From assembly GCF_014805685.1 (NCBI RefSeq), contig NC_060885.1, positions 18,714,132 to 18,778,131 of the forward strand: a stretch of DNA of 64,000 bases, written 5' to 3'. The notes below the pieces were generated by a model. It did not search any database, was not told where the DNA came from, and saw only the letters and a list, made by a program, of their open reading frames with translations. The position numbers and the translations under genes are program-made. This DNA comes from Silurus meridionalis (taxonomy: Eukaryota > Chordata > Actinopteri > Siluriformes > Siluridae). Position 1 is the stretch's first letter, and each line of letters starts with the position of its first letter. This document shows positions 13,050-22,319 of the stretch, piece by piece.

Positions 13050-13740
13050 ATCAGTTACTCTAATAAAACCTTTACTCAAGTCATATCTGAATTGGTGACT
13101 TGAATTGGTGACTTTAACTTGTAATGGAGAAAGTTTATCAGAACATTATCTAAATGTTTACTTAAGTATGATTTTCAGCTACTCTTTTCACCTGTAGTAA
13201 AGTTGGTTCCAATTAGCAACAGTCCAGACAGAATTACATGGTGTTGAAACATGGAATGGTAGCCATGTTGGTTCCTTTCTTCCAAAATAAGTCTCCAAAA
13301 TTTCCAGCTGCAAAACAACCCCAAACCTTTAACCCTATCCCCTAACCCTTTACTTTTAATTCTATTATGCATACTTAAATGTATTGTATGCATACTTAAA
13401 TTTATAGTGTGCACACTTAAATTTCTAGTATGCATACTGGAATTTCCACATACTAGAACTAATTTTAGTTTATTTTAATTTTTATTGAATTTGTTAACTG
13501 AAGATCACTTTCCGAAAGATTTGCTTTATTACTTTGTCTTTTTTTTTTCAATGACTTGTTTGATCTTTGTTTCATTTTGGCATCTTGAAGAGGTTGTTGT
13601 GTTGATGCTTAATTCAGTGTTGTTGTACATTTTGATTAGCATTTTATGAAGGAAAACCTCACAAATCTATTGTTTAGGGTTTATCACTAGTGCATCATTT
13701 AGCCTATGTTCAATATGAGTTAAACACTCAATTTACTCTT
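13050..13740 (+). repeat. Tandem array unit 3, type B
   Basis: Type B head 'cagttactctaataaaacctttactcaag...tatctgaattggtgac'. There is a short telomere-like block (TTTAACCCTATCCCCTAACC) near 13326, only about four TATGCATAC sub-repeats (13365-13440), and the B tail with GACTTGTTTGATCTTTG. Units 3 and 5 are the same length to within about 10 bases. Confidence 0.85.
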
Positions 13741-14321
13741 CAAAATCAGATACTCTAATAAGACTTTTACTCAAGTCGTATTGGTGATTTAAATTGGTGA
13801 ATTTAACTTGTAATGGAGAAAGTTTAGCAGTGAGGTATCTATATTTTTACTCAAGTATGATTTTCATCTACTCTTTACACCCTTGGATGTGGTGAAGTTG
13901 GTTCCAATTAGCCACAGTCAGACAGAATTACATGGTGTTGAAGCATGGAATGGTAGCCATGTTGGTTCCTTTCACCCAAAATAAGTCTCAAAAATTCCCT
14001 GCTGCAAAACAACCCCAAACCATTAACCCTAACCCTATCCCCTGCCCTTTATTTACAATTCTATTATGCATACTTTAATTTATTGTATGCATACTTTAAT
14101 TTATAGTGTGCATTCTTAAATCTATAGTATGAATACTTAAAATGTTAGTATGCACACTTACATTTCTAGTATACATACCTGAAATTCTAGTATGCATACT
14201 GCAATTTGCACATACTAGAATTTTTTATTATTATTATAAAATTGGTTAATTAAAGATCCCTTTTCAAAAGATTGCTTTATTCTTTGTCTTTTTTTAATGA
14301 CTTTAATTGATTTTTGTTTCA
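13741..14321 (+). repeat. Tandem array unit 4, type A, left part (interrupted by the RTE LINE)
   Basis: Type A head and TATGCATAC block, cut at 14321 by the LINE. The unit resumes at 17431 and runs to about 17616. Its last 17 bases before the LINE (14305-14321, AATTGATTTTTGTTTCA) are repeated exactly at 17431-17447 as the target-site duplication. Confidence 0.9.
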
Positions 14322-14438
14322 ACCCAGCCATTAGGGGGGCACAAGCCAGTGCACACTTAGTGCCGGTCCCAAGCCCGGGTAAATGGGGAGGGTTGCGTTA
14401 GGAAGGGCATCCAGCGTAAAACATGTGCCAAATCAAAT

Positions 14439-15268
14439 ATGCGGATCACAAAGGAGAATTTCATACCGGATCGGTCGAGGCCCGGGTTAACAACGACCGC
14501 CACAGGTATCGTTAGCCGACAGGGTACCGGTGGAAATTGGGCTACTGTTGGCCGAAGGAGGAGAAGGAGAGGAGGAAGACGTCTACAGAGACGGCAGGAA
14601 AAGGAGCAGTGTAGGAGAGTAGAGTTTCGGGTTGGTACTTTAAATGTTGGTACTATGACGGGTAAAGGGAGAGAGATAGCTGATATGATGGACAGGAGAA
14701 AGGTAGATATGCTGTGTGTTCAGGAGACCAAGTGGAAAGGGAGTAAGGCCAGGAACATTGGAGGTGGGTTTAAACTGTTTTATCATGGTGTGGATGGGAA
14801 GAGAAATGGTGTAGGGGTGATTCTGAAGGAAGAGTACAGTAAGAGTGTAGTGGAGGTGAAGAGAGTTTCTGATAGGGTGATGATCGTGAAGGTGGAAGTT
14901 GAAGGATGATGATAAATGTCATCAGTGCCTATGCTCCACAAGTTGGCTGTGAGATGGAGGAAAAGGAAAGATTCTGGAGTGAATTAGATGAAGTGGTAGA
15001 TGGTGTACCTAGGAAAGAACGATTGGTGATTGGGGCAGACTTTAATGGGCATGTAGGTGAAGGGAACAGAGGTGATGAGGAGGTGATGGGTAGGTATGGT
15101 TTTAAGGAGAGGAATGTGGAAGGGCAGATGGTGGTAGATTTTGCTAAAAGGATGGAAATGGCAGTGGTGAACACGTATTTTAAGAAGAAGGAGGATCATA
15201 GGGTGACGATAAGAGTGGAGGAAGGTGCACACAGGTGGACTATGTGCTATGCAGGAGATGCAACCTGA
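14439..15268 (+). pseudogene. RTE LINE: N-terminus and AP-like endonuclease domain
   Basis: Two overlapping reading frames (14439-14909 and 14906-15268) together cover the endonuclease. Visible motifs are GTLNVGTM at the domain start, VDMLCVQETKWKGSK (catalytic Glu of the QET motif), ISAYAPQVG, LVIGADFNGHVG (catalytic Asp/Asn) and, after a frame change near 15236, a QVDYVLCRR-type end. The leader is basic (arginine runs, about residues 40-60). A TGA splits the two frames around 14909 and a second shift follows near 15240. The enzyme would nick target DNA to prime reverse transcription. Confidence 0.85.
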
Positions 15269-15322
15269 AGGAGATTGAGACTGTAAGGTGTTGGCGGGGA
15301 CAGTGTAGCTAGACAGCATCGG

Positions 15323-17405
15323 ATGGTGGTCTGTAGGATGGTTTTGGAGGCGAAGAAGAAGAGGAGGAAAGTAAGGATTGAAAGAAGAATAAGATGGTGG
15401 AAACTGAAGGAGGAAGAGTGTAGTGTGAGGTTCAGGGAAGAGGTCAGACAGGGGCTTGGTGGTGGTGAAGAGGTGCCGGATGATTGGGCAACTACTGCAG
15501 GAGTGATGAGGAGGCAGCTAGAAAAGTACTTGGTGTGACATCTGGAAATAGAAAGCAAGACAAGGAGACGTGGTGGTGGAATGAGGAAGTGCAGGAGAGC
15601 ATTAGGGGAAAGAGGTTGGCAAAACAGAAGTGGGATCGACAGAGTGATGAGAAAAGTAGGCAGGAGTACAAGGAGATGCATCAGCAGGTAAAAGGGATGT
15701 GGCGAAAGCCAAGGAAAAGGCATATGAGGAGCTGTATAAAGGTTGGACACTAAGGAAGGAGAAAAGGATTTATACCGATTGGCCAGGCAGAGGGACCGAG
15801 CTGGGAAGGATGTACTGCAAGTTAGAGCAATAAAGGATGGAGAGGAAATGTGTTGACTAGTGAGGAGAGTGTGTTGAGAAGGTGGAGGAGTATTTTGAGC
15901 AGCTGATGAATGAGGAAAATCACAGAGAGAAGGTTGGATGATGTGGAGTTGGTGAAGCAGGATGTAGATAGGATTAGTAAGGAGGAAGTGAGAGCAGCGA
16001 TTAAGAGGATGAAGAATGGAAAGTCGGTTGGACCAGATGACATACCGGTAGAAGCGTGGAGATGTTTAGGAGAGATGGCAGTGGGTTTTAACCAGATTGT
16101 TTAACAGGATTCTGGAAGGGAGAGGATGCCTGAGGAATGGAGAAGGAGTGTGCTGGTACCGATCTTTAAGCATAAGGAGATGTGCAGACCTGCAGTAACT
16201 ACAGAATTAAGTTGATCAGTCACACCATGAAGTTATGGGAAAGAGTAGTGGAAGCCAGGCTGAGAGAAGAGGTGACCATCTGTGAGCAACAGTATGGTTT
16301 CATGCCGAGGAAGAGCACCACAGATGCCTTATTTGCTTTGAGGATGTTGATGGAGAAGTATAGAGAAGGACAGAAGGAATTGCATTGTGTATTTGTGGAT
16401 TTAGAAAGCGTCGACAGAGTGCCAAGAGAGGAGTTGTGGTATTGTATGAGGAAGTCAGGTGTGTCAGAGAAGTATGTGAGGGTGGTGCAGGACATGTATG
16501 AGGACAGTGTGACGGCAGTGAAGTGTGCAGTAGGTACGACAGACTGGTTCAGGGTGAAGGTTGGACTGCATCAAGGATCGGCCCTGAGCCCTTTCCTGTT
16601 TGCAGTGGTGATGGACAGGTTGACGGACGAGGTCAGACAGGAGTCTCCTGGACTATGATGTTTGCAGATGATATTGTGATTTGTGGTGAGAGTAGAGCAG
16701 GTTGAGAAGAGCCTGGAGAGGTGGAGATATGCGCTGGAGAGAAGGGGAATGAAAGTCAGTAGGAGTAAGACAGAGTACATGTGTGTGAATGAGAGGGAGG
16801 GCAGTGGGTGATGCGGTTGCAGGAGAAGAGGTGGAGAAGGTGGAGGTTCAGGTACCTGGGGTCAACAGTGCAAAGTAATGGAGAGTGTGTTAGAAGTAAA
16901 GAAAAGAGTGCAGGCAGGGTGGAGTGGGTGGAGAAGAGTGACAGGAGTGATTTGTGATAGTAGGGTATCTGCAAGAATGAAAGGGAAAGTTTATAGGACT
17001 GTGGTGAGACCTGCGATGTTGTATGGATTAGAGACAGTGGCATTGAGTAAAAGGCAGGAGGCAGAGCTGGAGGTAGCAGAACTGAAGATGTTAAGGTTTT
17101 CGTTGGGAGTGACGAGGATGGACAAGATTAGAAATGAGTTTATTAGAGGGACAGCATGTAGGATGTTTTGGTGACAAGGTGAGGAGGCGAGATTGAGATG
17201 GTTTGGACATGTGCAGAGAAGGGACATGAATTATATTGGTAGAAGAATGATGAAGATGGAGCCACCAGGTAGGAGGAAAAGAGGAAGGCCAAGGAGGAGG
17301 TTCATGGATGTGGTGAGGGAAGACATGCAGGTAGTTGGTGTGAAAGAGGCAGATGTAGAGGACAGGGTGGTATGGAGACGGATGATCCGCTGTGGCGACC
17401 CCTAA
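15323..17405 (+). pseudogene. RTE LINE: reverse transcriptase and C-terminal region, multiply frameshifted
   Basis: Reading frames at 15323-15538, 15484-15753, 15910-16104, 16182-16658, 16523-16705, 16878-17174 and 17193-17405 are consecutive pieces of one protein. RT landmarks in order: KNGKSVGPDDIPVEAW (about 16012-16060); NYRIKLISHTMKLWERVVEA; EQQYGFMPRKSTTDALFALR; VGLHQGSALSPFLFAVVMDR; the catalytic MMFADDIVICGE box in a shifted frame near 16657-16692. The C-terminal part reads MRWFGHVQRRDMNYIGRRMM and ends VVWRRMIRCGDP, typical of RTE ends. At least six frame changes are needed, so this is a dead copy despite its intact outer ends. Confidence 0.88.
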
Positions 17406-17430
17406 TGGGAGCAGCCGAAAGAAGAAGAAG

Positions 17431-17616
17431 AATTGATTTTTGTTTCATTCTGGCATCTTGAAGAGGCTGTTGTGAGTTCTACATTTTGATTTGTACTTTA
17501 GGAAAGAAAACCTCACAAATCAACTGTTTAGGGCTTTTCACTAACATGTGTCTTGGTGTTGAGAACTAGAGCATCTTTGAGCCTTTGTTCAATATGAGTC
17601 AAATACTCAAGTACTC
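17431..17616 (+). repeat. Tandem array unit 4, type A, right part (after the RTE LINE)
   Basis: It resumes with the target duplication and the type A tail (TCTGGCATCTTGAAGAGGCT; CTAACATGTGTCTTGGTGTT). Removing 14322-17447 restores one uninterrupted unit matching unit 2. Confidence 0.88.
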
Positions 17617-18313
17617 TTCAAATCAGTTACTCTAATAAAACCTTTACTCAAGTCATATCTGAATTGGTGACTTGATTTGGTGTCTTTTAACATGTAATGG
17701 AGAAAGTTTATCAGAACATTATCTATATTTTTACTTAAGTATGATTTTCAGCTACTCTTTACACATGTAGTAAGTTGGTTCCATTTAGCAACAGTCCAGA
17801 CAGAATTACATGGTGTTGAAGCATGGAATGGTAGACATGTTGGTTCCTTTAATCCAAAATAAGTCTCCAAAATCTCCTGCTGCAAAACAACCCCAAACCT
17901 TTAACCCTAACCCTATCCCCTAACCCTTTACTTTTAATTCTATTATGCATTCCTAAATGTATTGTATGCATACTTAAATTTATAGTGTGCACACCTACAT
18001 TTCTAGTATGCATACTGGAATTTCCACATACTAGAATACATTTTTGTTTTTTTTATTGAATTTTTTACTGAAGATCCCTTTTCGAAAGATTTGCTTTATT
18101 ACTTTGTCTTTTTTTTTTTGTAATGACTTGTTTGATCTTTGTTTCATTTTGGCATCTTGAAGAGGCTGTTGTGTTGATGCTTAATTCAGTGTTGTTGTAC
18201 ATTTTGATTAGCATTTTATGAAGGAAAACCTCACAAATCTACTGTTTAGGGTTTATCACTGGTGCATCTTTTAGCCTATGTTCAATATGAGTTAAACACT
18301 CAATTTACTCTTC
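17617..18313 (+). repeat. Tandem array unit 5, type B
   Basis: Type B head (CAGTTACTCTAATAAAACC). Telomere-like TTTAACCCTAACCCTATCCC lies near 17899, followed by a short TATGCATAC block (17937-18030) and the B tail. It is nearly the same length as unit 3. Confidence 0.85.
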
Positions 18314-19181
18314 AAAATCAGATACTCTAATAAGACTTTTACTCAAGTCGTATTGGTGATTTAAATTGGTGAATTTAACTTGTAATGGAGAAAGTTTAGC
18401 AGTGAGGTATCTATATTTTTACTCAAGTATGATTTTCATCTACTCTTTACACCTCTGGATGTGGTGAAGTTGGTTCCAATTAGCCACAGTCAGACAGAAT
18501 TACATGGTGTTGAAGCATGGAATGGTAGCCATGTTGGTTCCTTTCACCCAAAATAAGTCTCAAAAATTCCCTGCTGAAAAACAACCCCAAACCATTAACC
18601 CTAACCCTATCCCCTAACCCTTTATTTACAATTCTATTATGCATACTTTAATTTATTGTATGCATACTTAAATTTATAGTGTGCATTCTTAAATCTATAG
18701 TATGAATACTTAAAATTTTAGTATGCATACTTAAAATTCAAGTATGCATACTTTAAATTCAAGTATGCACACCTACATTTCTAGTATGCACACTTACATT
18801 TCTAGTAGGCATACCTAAAATTCTAGTATGCATACTGCAATTTCCACATACTAGAATTTTTTTTTTATTATTATAAAATTGGTCAATTGAAAATCCCTTT
18901 TCAAAAGATTGCTTTATTACTTTGTCTTTTTTTAATGACTTTAATTGATTTTTGTTTCATTCTGGCATCTTGATGAGGCTGTTGTGTTGATGGGTAATTC
19001 ATGTTAATGGTTAATTCGTTGATGGTTAAAGTCTCGAGTTGTACATTTTGATTTGTATTTTAGGAAAGAAAACCTCACAAATCAACTGTTTAGGGCTTTT
19101 CACTAAAATGTGTCTTGGTGTTGAGGACTAGTGCATCTTTGAGCCTATGTTCAATATGAGTCAAATACTCAGGTACTCTTC
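18314..19181 (+). repeat. Tandem array unit 6, type A, with the longest TATGCATAC block
   Basis: Type A head. A telomere-like block lies near 18596 (TTAACCCTAACCCTATCCCC). About ten ~21-bp sub-repeats (TAGTATGCATACTTAAAATTC-like) run from 18633 to 18848 and end in the inverted pair CTAGTATG...CATACTAG. The tail carries an extra short duplication near 18985-19030 (GTTGATGGGTAATTC / ATGGTTAATTCGTTGATGG). Confidence 0.85.
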
Positions 19182-19470
19182 AAATCAGTTACTCTAAACA
19201 AACCTTTACTCAAGTCATATCTGAATTGGTGACTTGAATTGGTGACTTTAACTTGTAATGGAGAAAGTTTATCAGAAAGTTATCTATATTTTTAGTCAAG
19301 TATGATTTTCAGCTACTCTTTACATCTGTGGTAAAGTTGGTTCCAATTAGCAACAGTCCAAACAGAATTACTTGGTGTTGAACCATGGTTCTTTTCATCC
19401 AAAATAAGTCTCTGAAATTCCCTGCTGCAAAACAACCCCAAACCATTACCCCTAACCCTATCCCCTAACC
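19182..19470 (+). repeat. Tandem array unit 7, type B, truncated
   Basis: Type B head (CAGTTACTCTAAACAAACC) running to the telomere-like block (ATTACCCCTAACCCTATCCC). It is cut at about 19470 by the hAT end, where the TATGCATAC block would begin. Confidence 0.85.
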
Positions 19471-19567
19471 TAGTGGTCCCCAACCTTTTTTTTGCGCCGC
19501 GGACCTGTTTAATGTCAGACAATATTTTCACGGGCCGGTTTAATGTCGGACAATATTTTCACGGACC
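19471..19567 (+). mobile_element. hAT-type transposon left end
   Basis: TAGTGGTCCCCAACCTTTTT, then GCGCCGCGGACC and two near-identical copies of 'tttaatgtc-gacaatattttcac' in tandem. It is the same family as the end at 37822 (CAGCGGTCCCCAACC). The terminal CAGNGGTCCCCAACC sequence is that of many vertebrate hAT elements. Only the left end is present; it is joined directly to DIRS sequence. Confidence 0.7.
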
Positions 19568-20190
19568 TTTCTCTACAGTGTGCAGGACCCACTGATACAG
19601 GCTGCCAGAAGTCTCTTAAGGCAACCAGTCTCTAGAGACAGGTCTCTGGCCCATCCAGAGTGGCTGAAGCAATGACCTGCAGCTGATGGGGCCTCCTGAG
19701 AGGCAGCAGGTCTCCTCCATCCGCTACGGGATCGGGCGGAAGTGGAGGGAGACACCTGCTGGAGGTGGCTGTGGCCTGAAGCACATACCATGGCAGGGAT
19801 AACAGGCTTACCTCCTGGTGGTGCTGAGGAGGGGCAGGCACCGTATAATGAGTTGTACACTGCCCCCCTCAAACTAAGACCCCCTGCCTTCAGGGGGTCC
19901 GAGTGGCAACGCTCTGTTTTTTTTGGGCTTTGCGGTGCCTGGTATCACCGGGCTGGGGCTGCGCCCATCGAGGTAGCACTGAAATGCTGCCCCTCATCCA
20001 TCTCCCGCAGCAGGTCAGCATGGTATGCCTGCAACACAGCCAAGGTGTGGATGCAACCCGCAGGCTGACCTGCGTACCTGAGGAGTCTGTGGGCTCGCTA
20101 GGCGGAATGCACCGTGTTTCTGAATCAGAGAGCAAGCGCTGAACCCAGCAGGTGAGGCAGGAGAAGGGAACAAGCCTGGCGACAACATCT
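19568..20190 (-). mobile_element. DIRS-like retrotransposon fragment (upstream part of pol and region before it)
   Basis: It aligns with the right part of the DIRS copy at 38062-39460: CTACAGTSTGCAGGAC, AGTCTCTMGAGAC and GAAGCACATW occur in the same order. Read minus it gives stretches such as VCASGHSHLQQVSPSTSARS and PSEPTDSSGTQVSLRVAS, with stops and frame changes. It is much more GC-rich than its surroundings. It lies upstream of the RT catalytic core, so no RT motif is expected. Its right limit is where type A array sequence resumes (about 20196). Confidence 0.65.
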
Positions 20191-20195
20191 CTAGT

Positions 20196-20410
20196 GCAGA
20201 TACTCTAATAAGACATTTACTCAAGTCATATTGGAATTGGTGACTTGAATTGGTAAATTTAGCTTGTAATGGAGAAAGCTTAGTGGTAAGGCATCTATAT
20301 TTTTACTAAAGTAACATTTTTCACCTCTGGTTGCAGTGAAGTTGGTTCCAATTAGCCACAGTCCAGACAGAATTACATGGTGTTAAGTCTCCAAAATGGT
20401 AACCCTAACC
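20196..20410 (+). repeat. Tandem array unit 8, type A-like fragment
   Basis: CAGATACTCTAATAAGACATTTACTCAAG, then GTTGGTTCCAATTAGCCACA and a single short AACCCTAACC. It is a shortened unit on the far side of the hAT/DIRS insertion, so the array originally continued here. Confidence 0.75.
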
Positions 20411-20576
20411 TGTTTTAGTGTCACTCTGGTAAAAGGACCTCTCGTCATACTAATATTAGGGCTGTCAATTGATTAAAATATTTAAACGCAATTAATCACA
20501 TGCTTGTCATGAGTCAACTCATGATTAATCACAACTTAATCGCACATTTTCATCTGTTTTAAATGTACCTTAAATT

Positions 20577-20817
20577 TAGGCTTTTCACGTTTTTAATGCT
20601 CTAATCAACATGGGTATGAACAAATATGGATGCTTTATGCAAATGCATGTTTATTATCAGTGAAACTAAACTCAACATAGAGCATGAAGGCAAAATATTA
20701 GTTTAATTTAACTTTCAGACAGATTACATAATCAGAGAATATTAGGGTTTTTTCGATTTGAATTGGATTATTTAAAAGTGGACATTTCAAGCTCTCTATA
20801 CACACACACACACACAC

Positions 20818-20895
<78 letters not shown>

Positions 20896-20992
20896 TGAGT
20901 TTAGTTTCACTAATAATAAACATGCATTTGCATAAAGCATCCATATTTGTTCATACCCATGTTGATTAGAGCATTAAAACGTGAGAAGCCTA
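20577..20992. repeat. 100-bp inverted repeat arms around an AC/TA/TG core
   Basis: Arm 1 is 20577-20676 (TAGGCTTTTCACGT...ACTCAACA). Arm 2, 20893-20992, is its reverse complement with only a few changes. The 216-base spacer contains (CA)n(TA)n(TG)n at 20799-20895, which is itself self-complementary. The sequence right after arm 2 (CATTTCAAGCTCTCTATACA) also repeats directly the left flank of the first dinucleotide tract. Confidence 0.92.
20799..20895. repeat. (CA)n(TA)n(TG)n compound microsatellite
   Basis: CA from 20799 to about 20817, TA to 20881, TG to 20895. The whole tract is palindromic. Long reading frames across it are artefacts of the repeat. Confidence 0.97.
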
Positions 20993-21006
20993 CATTTCAA
21001 GCTCTC

Positions 21007-21124
<118 letters not shown>

Positions 21125-21429
21125 GATGGTAGAGAGTGCACCCAGTCTGTTTTCTTAATTTTACAAAACACAGCATTTTGTTGTTATGAGTGTATACAAA
21201 TAAAAGTAAACCCTTCACAAATTTGAATAATATCCTGCTCTTATCTGTACAATAAAGGCAAAGTGATTTAAGTTCATTTTGGTGCTAGGAGGGACAAAAA
21301 GTGTGTTTGTCAACCCCAAAGTGTTAATTATGTGCATCATAGCGGATTTTGGTGCTGATTTGAGACTTGGCACATCAAAAAACATTTGCGTTAACGCGTT
21401 ATTTACTCATTAATTTTGACTGCCCTAAT

Positions 21430-22150
21430 TAATATAACAAATATTACAAAGTAAATTTAAAATTTTATTACCGAATGAATGTATCCAGTCTAAACATCCA
21501 ACATATAGAACACAAGCAGAGAAAAGATGATAATGATAGGGTGATCAGGAATGTCTCTGTTCTCAGTCATGTTTACATCACTGACTTCCTCTGTCTCATC
21601 CACGTTAAACCCATACTTCTTCTGCGCTTATATTTATCTTCTTTGAAAGCCAGGAAATGATACACCAATGAATTTAAAAACCAGTGCAATGACAGAAAAC
21701 AGTTTGAAAGGCTGAAAATGGCATGCAGTGAGAAAAAAAATTGCAATTTCACCAAATAGAATAAAACTAATTTAAGAGCCTGTTTTTAAAATGTATTAAG
21801 TAGAAAGAGTAAAAGATATTTGTGTAAAAATTTTTAATTATAGTGATGGAGAATTCCATCTGAAATGTCAGTTCAAAATCCCCTATAGGTCTTCAGCTGC
21901 ATTGAGATCTAGTGGCTGCAAAAGCAGTAGCATATAATTTACATTTCATTTGCTTTAACCCTTTAATGAGCCTTATGTTTCATTACAGGATAAAGTTTAT
22001 CTATCAGAATAATTTTGTATTGACTAGCAGTTATCTTCCTTCCTTTTAAATAGACCAGTAAAGCCAAAAATATTACTATTTATCCCACAGCATAACAGAA
22101 TGACTAGACACACTCACTACTGGTGGTTTTTGAGGCTGCTCGGCATTATG
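21430..22150. other. No gene seen
   Basis: Unique AT-rich sequence. Two short opposed reading frames at 21475-21755 have no recognisable motif. Confidence 0.55.
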
Positions 22151-22151
22151 C

Positions 22152-22318
22152 ATGGCATTGCTCGGCATTATGGTGAGGGAAGACATGAAGGTAGTTAGTT
22201 CAAAAGAGGCACATGTAGAGGACAGGTGGGTATGAAGACGGATGATCCGTTGTTGTGACCCCTAGTGGGAGTAGCCAAAAATAGTAAAAGAAGAAGAAGA
22301 AGAAGAAGAAGAAGAAGA
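22152..22318 (+). mobile_element. RTE LINE 3'-end fragment with (GAA)n tail
   Basis: From 22173 it matches the last ~120 bases of the full RTE copy (GTGAGGGAAGACATG; GGATGATCCGTTGTTGTGAC; CCCTAGTGGGAGTAGCC) and ends in GAA repeats (22289-22318). The 21 bases before it (22152-22172, ATGGCATTGCTCGGCATTAT) are not RTE but recur before a second RTE fragment at 24998. Confidence 0.85.
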
Positions 22319-22319
22319 T

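Larger units (their letters stand above)
14322..17430 (+). mobile_element. RTE-clade LINE, full length with 17-bp target-site duplication
   Basis: This 3.1-kb element runs from its GC-rich 5' end (ACCCAGCCATTAGGGGGG) to a short 3' tail of GAA repeats after GGGAGCAGCCGAAAGAAG. It encodes an AP-type endonuclease followed by reverse transcriptase, the RTE layout, and it shares its 5' and 3' ends with the other RTE pieces in this window. It is flanked by a perfect 17-bp duplication (14305-14321 and 17431-17447), so the insertion is complete at both ends. It landed inside a pre-existing array unit, so it is younger than that unit. The coding part is frameshifted, so this copy cannot move on its own. 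Confidence 0.93.

Noticed and set aside
11333..19470. Possible CRISPR-like array of regularly spaced repeats
   Set aside because: Units are 700-900 bp, eukaryotic context, no short identical repeats with unique spacers.
19573..20142. Several overlapping frames in a GC-rich block suggesting a host gene
   Set aside because: The same sequence order recurs in the DIRS remnant at 39240-39460; it is retrotransposon sequence.
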